From positions 565,598 through 629,597 of the forward strand of contig CAJJDO010000030.1 in NCBI GenBank assembly GCA_905183005.1: a stretch of DNA of 64,000 nt. The letters run 5' to 3'. The stretch is from Paramecium pentaurelia (lineage: Eukaryota > Ciliophora > Oligohymenophorea > Peniculida > Parameciidae). A program made the position numbers and the translations under genes. This document shows, piece after piece, positions 1-10,687 of this stretch (its first letter is position 1; every line of letters starts with the position of its first letter). The notes beneath the pieces are model-generated. The model made no database searches. It had not been told where the DNA came from and worked only from the letters and a program-made list of their open reading frames with translations.

Positions 1-14
1 AATCTATTGATTGA

Positions 15-242
15 ATAATATAATATACCATTTTCAAAAATATAAACAAAAATTTCTAAATATAAATAGTTTACAGTAGTAAATTTCTATAAACCTTACG
101 AAATTGTAATTTTAGATTGCATCCTAAGGTTATTGATGAAAATAATAAAATAATGAAAAGTTATTTGATTATTGAGAAGAAATTCAATGATTATTTAAGA
201 TCATTTTACATTGATAGGATCTATATATTATGTGAGAAATGA
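15..242 (+). CDS. possible 3' end of a gene cut by the window edge
   Basis: A frame open from base 15 to a TGA at 240-242. The last 45 or so codons have a balanced mix of charged and aromatic residues that looks coding, but there is no convincing start and no domain that I recognise. It may be the last exon of a gene lying mostly to the left, or chance, since a TGA-only code in AT-rich DNA gives open frames of this size often. Confidence 0.2.
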
Positions 243-434
243 TATAATATGAAAGTTTACAATAAAGAAATCAAATTATTCGCAAGCATTATTAACATTT
301 CAATATTAATATCAGTAGATAATTATCTATATAAATTATGATAATTATAATTATACTGTTTTGAGCAAATTATGTTGATACATATAAATCTCGTATTATT
401 CCATTAACATTATAATATAAAATATAAATCTTAA

Positions 435-832
435 ATGAATAGTAGTGAAAGTGTGATCGGTGTAAAAACCAGATCCATGAATGTATGTGAAAGAGTACTT
501 CAACCCAGAATAAAAAGAGACTATTGTCATATTACTAAAGAAAAGAAAGCTTAACTGATTCAAACTGTACTGAAACAAAAATGTAAAATAAAAAAAGTAA
601 GATACTTTTCTTATCATAGATAGCAAAGGATTTAAATATTAACTATGCAACTGCAAAAACTATACTTCATTGTTTTAAGAAAAATAAAATGACTTTTGAA
701 TCAGATCCTGAAGTAAAAAGGGTGTCTGTTGGTTCGATTAAGGAAGATTCAAAGCTTTGGGTTTAAATAAAAGTAGCGGATCAAACTATTAAACACTATG
801 AGTATTACGATGAAATCAAGAGAATCTAATGA
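435..832 (+). CDS. small helix-turn-helix protein
   Basis: A 124-residue protein in two exons with a 23-nt intron at 597-619; the spliced frame is whole. Residues about 38-72 (KAQLIQTVLKQ, then IAKDLNINYATAKTIL) read as a helix-turn-helix of the resolvase/homeodomain-like type, so DNA binding is the likely role. The C-terminal half (EDSKLWVQIKV...) is unassigned. The start is the first ATG after a long non-coding stretch. Similar short proteins with an 'INYxTAKTI' helix are, as far as I know, a repeated family in Paramecium. Function beyond DNA binding is unknown. An ORF on the opposite strand at 396-626 is its shadow. Confidence 0.65.
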
Positions 833-2320
833 TTTATTTTTAAACCTTCTTCATATTCATAAATCTACACATTATTTATGCTGTCACAATTATATTAGCT
901 TAAATTTGATATATCAGTATTAGAAAAATGAAAAAATAGGCTTATGTAAATAATCTTCCAAAGACCAGACTAAAGGAAGAAAATGTTTATCCAAATTTCT
1001 CTTTAATTAATGTTGGAAGCGACAAGGATTGATAATTTATTAAGAAATGTACAGTATTTACCACATTATACTTTTAAAATAGAAGCCGATATAAGCTTAT
1101 AATTGTTTCTTTAGTTCAGTGATTAAACAATATTATACAATAAAAATTTATTCTTTTTATTCAACCTTTCTTTTGGTAATAATATTTAATAATATATTTA
1201 AATCAAGCGTCTCTCTTAAAATAACGTGATGGAAACATTTTATGATCAATATCTATCACTAGACAAGTATTAAATAATAATATAAATTTTTTTGATGATA
1301 AATTAGAAATTTTAATAATAATCATTAATTATATGTTAATACGTCGACATTGTTATAAACAATATATTTATTAATATATAATTATCTATTCCTCTCTCTA
1401 AAACATATTATTTAATCTTTCTTTTACTCCAATAAGTCCTTTATATTAAGTAGGCTAGTAAATGAGCTATATAATTTGGATTTATTAAATGAATTATATA
1501 ATTGTGTTGTGATCATAAAATAACATTAATTATAAATAAAAATTATTTGAAATTTAAATGTGAACTCTATGAATTTGGGTGGTTGAAATTAGTGATATAA
1601 AAGTCAATTTAGATTGATATAATTTAATATCAATATATTACTTATTTTTAATTAAATCTGACGGAACTGTCTATTTTAATTTAATCTATATCCATTAATA
1701 ATTTACAAAACAGGCATCTTGAATCAATAAGGTTTTGATTAGTACTATTTAACTTGTACATTAATGATAACAAGATGCAATCCCAATTGTTCTATATATA
1801 ATTCGCAATACAATTGATTATACTGATTATTAATAAAATTTATGTAATTTAAAATCATGTAAATAATAATATGAAATTTTAAATATAAATCAAAATTAAC
1901 GATTAAATACAGAATCCATTATAAAAAAAATCCCTAAGCGATCTTTTTATTTATGAATTCCGTAAACAGCTACTAATATTAGTTGTTGATTTGGAATATA
2001 ATTACAAAATATCCAATCTTATACTTTTTAATTTTATTACAACATTATAATAAGCCAAAAAATAAAATAATAATTAAACCTCGAAGCGATCTTGAATCAT
2101 CCTTACCATAATTTTCAAAATTCAATTATTTTTGATTATACTATATAAAGCAAACCTGGGAGATGCAATTATAAATATAACTATTATTTTAATAAAGTTA
2201 AGATCCTTAGAATACTAATATTGTATTTATATTACCTATATTAGTAATTCTAATTTGTTAAAGTGTAGAATGTAAGAATTGATATGAAAAGTTTACTATT
2301 TTTTTTAATCATTTTCTTTA
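833..2320. other. AT-rich stretch without a supported gene
   Basis: About 1.5 kb with no coding sequence I can defend. One 34-codon frame (928-1032, starting MKKQAYVNNLP) has reasonable codons but is too short to call. Long for a Paramecium intergenic region, so a decayed gene is possible. Confidence 0.4.
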
Positions 2321-3750
2321 TCAATTTTTATAATAATTATTTTATTTAATAGTTTAATCAAACTTTGCTAATGCTAATTTACTTTTCATTAAAGCTTCTT
2401 CAATCCTATTTTCTAATAAACTCCTTTAACTTTTATTATTACTTAAATAAGATTATTATGAAAAATAACTAGTATCACTTATTTTATCTTTGTTAAATTA
2501 AGATTAATTAGGTATTTTAGGTTTAGAAGTACTATTTAATTGATTTTTAGATGCTGATATTGAAGGAGGCTTTCTGTAAGTTTGAATAGGAGATGAATTA
2601 GGAGTCTTAAATTATAAAAATGATTTTGATTTTTATTGCTGATTAATATTATTTTCTTATTTAATTACTTTATTATTGTTGAATAATTAATTATTTCTAT
2701 TGATTTCATAATTTTCAGATTTTAAAGTTATAGAACCAATTAACGAGATTTATTTTTAATACTATGAAAATTTATTTTATTATATATTTAGTTTTTGTTT
2801 TCTATTTGATTAATTATATGATGATTATGATTAATACTCATACTCATCATTTTCATGATTATTTTGAGTGGGATCAAGTTATTAAATTTTTAAAAGATCA
2901 TCATTTTTTTTATATTTTGAAATTATAATTAATAAGGTTTCTAAAGTACCTCTTTGAGATGGATTAATTTAAAGCATTTAAATAAGTAAATTTTTAAAGT
3001 TATCAGTGTATTATAATTCTGAGATTCTTAAATATAGATCTTATTCATTTAACTTCCATTCAATTTTATTGAAGAATGTTGATGGATCATTCAGAGTTGC
3101 TGCCCATAAAATAGTTAAGCCAGATTAAAATATTTAGCATAATTCAGGATTAAGATTATTGATAGATGATTAATTTTTGAAAAGTGTTAATTCTTCTGGA
3201 GAAATATGAAAATCTTCATTAAATTAACTAAACAATTATTAGAATGATGTCATATGATTATCAAAAAGTGAATTGAATTTCAGATATCCTTAATTTGAAA
3301 TATATAGATTTCTCATTTCCATAGGAAAAATACCATTAGTTTTTAAATAATTTAAGACATCAATAATCTAATATGCAAGAGACCAAAGTTAGGATTCAGT
3401 AAAATATTAATGTTTCTTATATCTATTAGTTATGATAGTTTTAAGATTATTATTGATGTATTCATAAACAATGTATAATTTTGTAAAAGTAGAACATACT
3501 TCCTTGTAATAAATTAATAATTTACTTTATATGTTGAAGCAGAATAATAATAAACTTTTAATAAATTAAGATGTTCAAGTTTCTTAAATGGTTTAGTAGG
3601 TTAAGTTTGTATTTTTTCAATTACACATATTAATTCACCTGTCTCATTTTTCTAATACAATTTAATTTCTCCAAATCTAGGATCTATGATTTCTTGTAAA
3701 TATTAATATTGTGAGAAATTGAATTGAAAAGTAGAACTGCTTGTTCCCAT
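2321..3750 (-). CDS. protein-kinase-like protein lacking catalytic residues (pseudokinase)
   Basis: A 468-residue protein with one 23-nt intron (3503-3525). The N-terminus MGTSSS fits N-myristoylation and so membrane attachment. Residues about 20-250 follow a kinase fold: DPRFGEIKLYQK near the nucleotide loop, then KKLEHLNLLKVYYY (hinge approach), TKLYIVYEYINNNLKTII, ESQLWSLAYQIIDVLNYL. The catalytic loop reads FPMEMRNLYISNQG where HRDxKxxN is expected, and the DFG position reads FNSLFDN, so both the catalytic Asp and the metal-binding Asp are missing. The C-terminal 200 residues are low-complexity N/Q/S-rich. It lies 30 bp downstream of the crystallin-like gene on the same strand. The start codon is the only ATG before the fold. 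Likely a scaffold or regulator rather than an enzyme. Confidence 0.75.
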
Positions 3751-3780
3751 ATTATGTTATTAATTTTTATATGATAAATT

Positions 3781-5007
3781 TCAAATTGTAATTTATGTTA
3801 AAACAATTACATTTGCTAAACACTCTTCATTTTTAGAGAAGGTGTGTCTATCTCCTTCATAATTTGGATGATCATAGATGGTAAGGGTTGTTCCAAAAGG
3901 AATCTTCAAAGATTTAATTTCATAAGGGAAATCTCTAAAATATGATAAAATTAAATTACTTCATTTATCCAAGATCATTACAAGCTTTCATTGATTCTCC
4001 TTTGTAATAACATTAACTATATAATTCAATACATTAGGATGTTTATCTAATGTATATTAAATATAATACTCTTCATTAATATCATTTATATTATTTGGAT
4101 CTTCAGAAGAGGTAATCTCTTATTAAATATTAACTTATTTAGGACCTTAATTATCTGATTAGATTTAAGTTTATTCTTATACAACAATAATTTAAGCTTC
4201 TGGTTGATTTTCATCTTTTTGTAATTGATTATCTACAATAATAGTTTAATCTTATTAATTAGTCTATTCTATTTGATTTGGTTACACTTCATATTCAGGT
4301 TAAGTAAATTATTGTGTAATTTAATCTTAATCCATATTAGTGAGATCTGGGACTTCATTTGTTTAGGCAATTAATTATTAAGAGACATTATCACTTACTT
4401 GTAATGTATCATTATTCTCAATTGAATCATCATAATAATTATCTTCATTATTAATTGTCTCTTGAATATTTTATTAATCTGAAAGTTCTTATTAAATTTC
4501 ATCATTCACATTCATAGTATCTGATGCATAATTTTCATTATCATCATTAATATTTTATTAAGTATCTATTACTTAATGATTTTCATCAATAATATTATTA
4601 TTATCCAATTAGCCAATCAATTTCAAATCCTCTACTATATTTTAACTAGCATCTTCAATAATTTCATTATTATTTTCTTCATCTTCAAACTTTTATTATT
4701 ATATTCAATATTAATACATAAGCACTATTCAATGGTGTTTCATCATCTAAAGATTATTGTACATCTTATTTCTCAGATGCCTCTAATTAATTAATCATCA
4801 AATCACTCTCTTATGCTGCCAAAATTTGAACATCCTTACTTTGGCTCTTCTCCTCAACAACTTATAAATTCTCTGATGTATATTAAACATCATTCTCTTG
4901 ACTACTATTCATTTAATCAAATACCCGTCAAGTTACAAAAATTTCTTATGTACTGGAATACACTAACATAATACTAAACAAACTAGCAAAACAGCAGCAA
5001 CTCTCAT
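3781..5007 (-). CDS. secreted acidic protein with a beta-gamma-crystallin-like C-terminus
   Basis: A 376-residue protein after removing four introns (4905-4924, 4690-4717, 4047-4069, 3935-3959; 20-28 nt); the total is a whole number of codons. It begins MRVAAVLLVCLVLCQC, a clear signal peptide. Residues about 25-280 are acidic and rich in Q, N, D and E. The last 95 residues hold two Greek-key-like motifs: IELYSQCYYKGESMKAC followed by NDLG, and LTIYDHPNYEGDRHTFS, matching the beta-gamma-crystallin pattern of Y/F-x4-Y/F-x-G. Such domains often bind calcium. Export to the ER, a secretory granule or the cell surface is inferred. Its 5' 284 bases are repeated at 5773-6056 by an assembly duplication. 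Divergent from the VWA gene; about 240 bp separate the starts. Confidence 0.7.
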
Positions 5008-5771
5008 TTAATTTAAAACGGATTTAAATAAATTATGTATATTATATAAAATATATATATATATATAAACATTCTTTCTTATTCCTGTATTATTTTTAAC
5101 CCATACCATTTTGTTAAGTTTCATTCTAAATCATTTAAAACTAAATATTCATTTCTTTACTATTCTCAAAAATAAATATAATATATTTTGCATTACACAT
5201 ACTAAATTTATGTACTTTCATTCCATTAAGAATTAATTTATTTTATGAAAATGATTAATAAGGGATGTAAAATCTAATTTATAACTATAATTATCTGATA
5301 TTCTTCTAAGTAGAATTAAATTAATAGATAAGGATATAAATAATGAGATAATAAATCTATATTTAAATCTTTTCTTTAATATCTTCATTATAGTCTTTTA
5401 ATAAAAATTTTTTAGGAGATCTCATTAAACTATTTTAAAGTACCAAGATCTAAATTAGAAAAATCATATTTATTGGCAATCTTGGATTGTTCAAGATCAA
5501 TGTACAACTGTAAAATATCAATTTAATGTTATAGATTGGCCACATATTGCCATATACTATAATTAAATAAGGCTAAATATAAAACAGCATTTTATTATTA
5601 CATTTGATAATATAAAGTAAAAAAAATTCCATAAACTGATCATTCATTTAATATTAATACTTATTATTATGGAGGAGGAATAAACATAAAATAACTTTCT
5701 TAAAGTTAAACAAATTTTTACATATTCTAAAACTTAAAAAAAAATGTTACTGTTCTATTTATCTCTGATGG
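4724..5771. repeat. assembly duplication 1, left copy (1,048 bp)
   Basis: Identical, as far as I can compare by eye, to 5773-6820 and separated from it by a single N at 5772. It holds the 5' part of the crystallin-like gene, the divergent intergenic region and the start of the VWA gene. It ends abruptly inside VWA coding sequence. Confidence 0.92.
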
Positions 5772-5772
5772 N

Positions 5773-6056
5773 ACTATTCAATGGTGTTTCATCATCTAAA
5801 GATTATTGTACATCTTATTTCTCAGATGCCTCTAATTAATTAATCATCAAATCACTCTCTTATGCTGCCAAAATTTGAACATCCTTACTTTGGCTCTTCT
5901 CCTCAACAACTTATAAATTCTCTGATGTATATTAAACATCATTCTCTTGACTACTATTCATTTAATCAAATACCCGTCAAGTTACAAAAATTTCTTATGT
6001 ACTGGAATACACTAACATAATACTAAACAAACTAGCAAAACAGCAGCAACTCTCAT
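5773..6056 (-). pseudogene. duplicate 5' fragment of the crystallin-like gene (assembly artefact)
   Basis: Repeats the signal peptide and first exons of the gene at 3781-5007 and stops at the N. Not a separate gene if the duplication is an unmerged contig overlap. Confidence 0.8.
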
Positions 6057-6820
6057 TTAATTTAAAACGGATTTAAATAAATTATGTATATTATATAAAA
6101 TATATATATATATATAAACATTCTTTCTTATTCCTGTATTATTTTTAACCCATACCATTTTGTTAAGTTTCATTCTAAATCATTTAAAACTAAATATTCA
6201 TTTCTTTACTATTCTCAAAAATAAATATAATATATTTTGCATTACACATACTAAATTTATGTACTTTCATTCCATTAAGAATTAATTTATTTTATGAAAA
6301 TGATTAATAAGGGATGTAAAATCTAATTTATAACTATAATTATCTGATATTCTTCTAAGTAGAATTAAATTAATAGATAAGGATATAAATAATGAGATAA
6401 TAAATCTATATTTAAATCTTTTCTTTAATATCTTCATTATAGTCTTTTAATAAAAATTTTTTAGGAGATCTCATTAAACTATTTTAAAGTACCAAGATCT
6501 AAATTAGAAAAATCATATTTATTGGCAATCTTGGATTGTTCAAGATCAATGTACAACTGTAAAATATCAATTTAATGTTATAGATTGGCCACATATTGCC
6601 ATATACTATAATTAAATAAGGCTAAATATAAAACAGCATTTTATTATTACATTTGATAATATAAAGTAAAAAAAATTCCATAAACTGATCATTCATTTAA
6701 TATTAATACTTATTATTATGGAGGAGGAATAAACATAAAATAACTTTCTTAAAGTTAAACAAATTTTTACATATTCTAAAACTTAAAAAAAAATGTTACT
6801 GTTCTATTTATCTCTGATGG
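5773..6820. repeat. assembly duplication 1, right copy (1,048 bp)
   Basis: Second copy of 4724-5771. It starts in the middle of the crystallin-like gene, at an exon position that makes no biological sense, and runs on into unique VWA sequence at 6821. Collapsing the two copies gives one normal divergent gene pair. Confidence 0.92.
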
Positions 6821-8756
6821 ACAAAGGGACTTTTATAGAGAACTAATTGAATAAACAAGGCCATCCGTAGAAAATTTAAATTTTATTTGTATTGCTGTTG
6901 CCAATTAATTTCCTACATTTATTTCAATGAATTTAAGAGAAATGTACCATAATGGAGATAAGTCTATTCCTCCATTATTTTTGGTTGATTCTTATGGAAG
7001 AAATGAATTATTAGATATGAAATTTTAAATTGAAATGCGATCTGCAACTCAATTTATGAAACATCAAACTCCAATAAAGATTTCGCTTTACTATTAATTT
7101 CCTTGGGATTAGATGATAGAAATAGTGCGGCCCAATTCTTGGGTTTCAAGTTATTCAGATGAGTTGGTAACAGAAAATGGAAAATTAGAAAAAATAGAAG
7201 TAAAAGGAGAATAAATTGAATTAATTGTCGCCTTTTGGCTATAAAATTTATAATTATTGTCTTTAAGAAAAAAAAGTAGCAAAGGAAGCTTAAATAGCCT
7301 TGGAGGAGATATAAAAATTTATGTTCAAGAAAAAGTAAGCATTTTTAGAGAGAGTTTAGGGATAGTAATCAGCACTTAATTAAATACTTTAAGAACTTAG
7401 GTTTTTGACTTCTTCTTAAACGTTATAAGAATTAGATGAAGCAACAGCTGCATAAAGACTTAAAATTGGTACTTAAATTGGAAAATATCATTGTAAATCT
7501 TTGAAATGTGTCTATATAAGCATTTTAATAATCAAAATAAAAATTTCTAACCATGATTGAAAATATTAAATAATTTCCGAGTTTCAATAATTTAGTTATA
7601 AAATTAAGTTGATATTTTAACAGATCCAGAATTAATTGAAGAAATCAATAATATGATTGTATCATTTCTCCCGAGAGTTGGACATGCTTTATATTTAAAA
7701 AGATCAGATGAATCAAGAATCAATCCATATACTGTTGAAGTACTTAATATTGGGAGGATTAATAAATATATTGATTCATTAGCAATTATTGATTCTCCAA
7801 ATCATGAGGTTGAATTTAGTATTGGAAATAATGAAAAGGAAAAATTTTATTTTTGGTTCCATTATATGATAATGAAGTTCTTATTCCTTTTCTAAGATCA
7901 AGCATATTCCATACTTTGATGACTTTTTTATTAATGGAAAATGCTGATACTGTTTTGAGAATGCTTATGCTGCATTATTAAGCAATACTTTATTGTATAT
8001 GATTTGTTAAAATGAAAGCTAATGGAAATATGAAATCATTGAATTGATTAATTCTAGTTTTAGGTTGGCTTAAGTAGATTCAAGCAAAACTAAATAAAAC
8101 ATGAACTATTTATAATAAAATCCTATTGGAACTATGGCTGATGAAAATTTATCAACAAGAACCTAATGTGAAGATTTATCAAAAACTATTTTGATGTTAA
8201 ATTAGATGAAAAATACATTCAAATAAGATTAGTTTAAAATTATAATATAAAGATTAATTATTGAAAATAATTTACTTAAGAGGAATTAGATAGTAAAGAA
8301 AATTTAAAAATTTTGAGATAAACAACAATAGACGAAAAAATAACAAATTTTAAGATTGACTTCAGTACTTTATTATTTAAGATGGAATTCAATCAGCCTT
8401 TATTTTTAAATGAACAGAAATACAATATAAACATGTTATAATCAATTTATAGATATTTTTTGAATGAAGAATTACCTGAAGAACTATTTATTATAGCTAC
8501 TTATCATTCAATAATTGAAAAGTCTGATGATAGAACTAAAAAGGAAGTTGAATAGAATTTGAATAAGATTTTTAATGAATTACTAATTGAAACTCAATTA
8601 ATCCAAAAATAAAAGTAAATATCTCAAAATGTATTTGATTAATTTAACAAATATTATAAAAATTTCATAAATAAAGAAAAAAGTAAATATATATCTTTAA
8701 GAACGGAAAGGAGAAGAATGAGAAAAAAATAAGCGTTTTAATATAAATAACCATGA
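6294..8756 (+). pseudogene. von Willebrand factor A domain protein, interrupted by frameshifts
   Basis: Coding sequence is plain but the frame breaks several times. After an intron at 6442-6464 comes YLLAILDCSRSMYN, the MIDAS metal site (DxSxS) of a VWA domain; a 25-nt intron follows, then YWPHIAIYYN, ITFDN, YYYGGGINI and VTVLFISDGQ, the expected VWA order. Two 28-nt introns lie at 7493-7520 and 7581-7608. Reading must shift at an A8 run (6668-6675), at another A8 run (7268-7275) and at a T5 run (7850-7854); near 8000-8280 further in-frame TGAs and a shift occur. The last exon (about 8280-8756, ending RKKQAFQYKQP) is clean. Start uncertain: ATG at 6294 or 6300 also needs a shift. Either a decaying gene or several homopolymer sequencing errors. 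VWA domains bind protein partners through a metal ion. The 5' part is also present at 5245-5771. Confidence 0.65.
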
Positions 8757-8810
8757 AATATATTTTAATTTCTTTTTATATGTTAAATTATTCTAATTTT
8801 TATAATATAT

Positions 8811-9298
8811 TCATAAACATTTTATTTAACATAATTACAAGTACCAATCATCAACATTTTCTAATTATAAAAAATACTTAAAACCTTGATAGTTTGCACC
8901 ATCATTAAATGTTAATATACCATGACTATATTTTTACCAAATTTATAATCTTTTTGATATCTTTTATTTTGTTTCATTATCCTTCATAACTTCATAAGTT
9001 GATTAATCTAGCCATATCTTTTCACCAAATCCATCTTTTTTCCAATTCATCTACTAGCTTCCATAATTAGTTCTATTTTTTAATTACATTAATTAGCACA
9101 TTTACATTAAATCATTAATATATTAATATGTTTATGATAATCATCTATTTCTTGCATTAATTATTTTATTTCCCTTTCTTCTTATTTATTTCTTTCTTGC
9201 TCTCTTTTTCTTTTTGCTTAAACAATCTAGTACAGCAATTGATTATTCACAAACATGTTTAATTTCATTTGTTTTTGTCTTTTGTTTGAAGATCTCAT
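8811..9298 (-). pseudogene. MORN-repeat protein, frameshifted
   Basis: Starts MRSSNKRQKQMKLNMF, followed by a charged coiled coil (QAKRKREQERNKQEER). After a shift at a T6 run (plus strand 9076-9081) the other frame reads NWKKDGFGEKIWLDQSTYE and YSHGILTFNDGANYQG, which are MORN repeats (membrane occupation and recognition nexus, often in membrane-linked scaffolds). Only two or three repeats remain; functional members usually have more. The coiled-coil part shares 52 nearly identical bases with 40255-40306. Probably a truncated paralogue. Confidence 0.5.
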
Positions 9299-9470
9299 TT
9301 TAAGGTATCTAATATCTATGAATTCGAAGAGCCTAGATATAAACAGAAGGTGAATATATTGCTGATGGATTTAATCCTCTAGGAACACTGTTCATTATTC
9401 TACATATTTATGAATACAATCTTGACATTTTTTTAATATATATATATATATTAATAATATTAAATAAAGA

Positions 9471-10656
9471 ATGAAGAACAATATAATGTTTGGGGGAATC
9501 TCTTTTAATTGTGGTGATCGTTATAAACTAATAAAATTAGTAGGAACAGGTGCCTATGGTTCAGTGGTCTTGGCATATGACTTGTAAAATAAAAATCATA
9601 AAGTTTGATTTTATTGTTATTTATAATTAGGTAGCAATAAAAAAATTAAATTTAATAGAAGATGCTATTGATGCAAAGAGAATATTAAGAGAAATTAAAA
9701 TATAAAGATCAATGAATCATCATAATATTCTCAAAATTTATGATATAATATATGATTAGAAACCTGAATGTTTTGGTGATATTTATATTGTAAGTCCTTA
9801 TTTTCCAGCAGATTTACATAAAATAATAAAAAGCAATTAAGATTTATCAGTTGAACATGTTTAATTTATTATGTATCAATTATGCAAAGGACTTTATTAT
9901 TTGCATTCTTCAGGTTCTATTCATAGAGATATAAAACCTGGAAATATATTGGCAAATGAAAATTGTGAAGTTTGTTATTGTGATTTTGGATTTGCTAGAA
10001 AAAAAGATGAAATATAAGATCAAATAGAAGAAAATATGACTGAATATGTTGTTACTCGACATTATAGAGCTCCTGAAATTATGTTATCAAGTTAATAATA
10101 CTCTAAACCAGTTGATATATGGTCATTAGGATGCACATTTGCAGAATTAATGACAAGAAAAATATTATTCAATGCTCCTAATTATATTTAAATGATTAAG
10201 ATGTTTTTTGATATATTAGGTAGACCATCAGATGAAGAACTCAATTAATTAGTAACTAATGAAAATGCTTTGTCTTTCATAGAGACTTTACCACATAAAC
10301 CAAAATAACCAGCCTCAAAGAGTGTTCCATTTCCTGATGCTAAAGCCAGAGATTTATTGGATTAGATGTTAGAAATGAATCCAAAAAATAGAATTACTGC
10401 TTAAAAAGTTTACATTATCTTACATAAGTGTTTAGAACATCCCTTCTTTGAGTCTATAAGAAATTAAGCCGAAGAGATAACATTTACAGGGAATCTTGAG
10501 TGCGATTTTGAAAATGATGATGCCATTACATTAGAGTCATTGAAGTATCTAATTCTAATTGAGATTAATCACATTAAAGCCAATAATAAGGAAGAATTGA
10601 TTAATATAGAAGAAGAAATGATAAGAATAGGAATCATCAAATAAAATCATTAATGA
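9471..10656 (+). CDS. mitogen-activated protein kinase, TEY type
   Basis: A 378-residue serine/threonine kinase with introns at 9603-9630 (28 nt) and 10408-10428 (21 nt); the spliced frame is whole. Visible in order: glycine loop VGTGAYGSVV (about 24-33), VAIKK with the ATP-contacting lysine, REIKIQRSMNHHNIL, catalytic loop IHRDIKPGNIL, CDFGFAR, activation segment MTEYVVTRHYRAPEIM with the TEY dual-phosphorylation motif of ERK-class kinases, VDIWSLGCTFAEL, and PKNRITAQK|CLEHPFF across the second intron. Length is normal for a MAPK. The TEY threonine and tyrosine should be phosphorylated by an upstream MAPKK. Ciliates carry many MAPKs, including ERK7-like ones involved in cilia; I cannot assign the subfamily. 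Ends 32 bp before the next gene on the same strand. Confidence 0.95.
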
Positions 10657-10687
10657 TAATATAAAGAAATAATAATATAATTATTTA

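Noticed and set aside
396..626. 76-residue minus-strand ORF rich in F and Y
   Set aside because: Antisense of the helix-turn-helix gene; hydrophobic-aromatic composition is typical of AT-rich antisense.
4576..4794. 72-residue plus-strand ORF
   Set aside because: Antisense to the acidic Q/N-rich part of the crystallin-like gene.
8000..8280. In-frame TGAs in the VWA gene as selenocysteine codons
   Set aside because: Several TGAs lie close together along with frame changes, which fits decay or error better than recoding.
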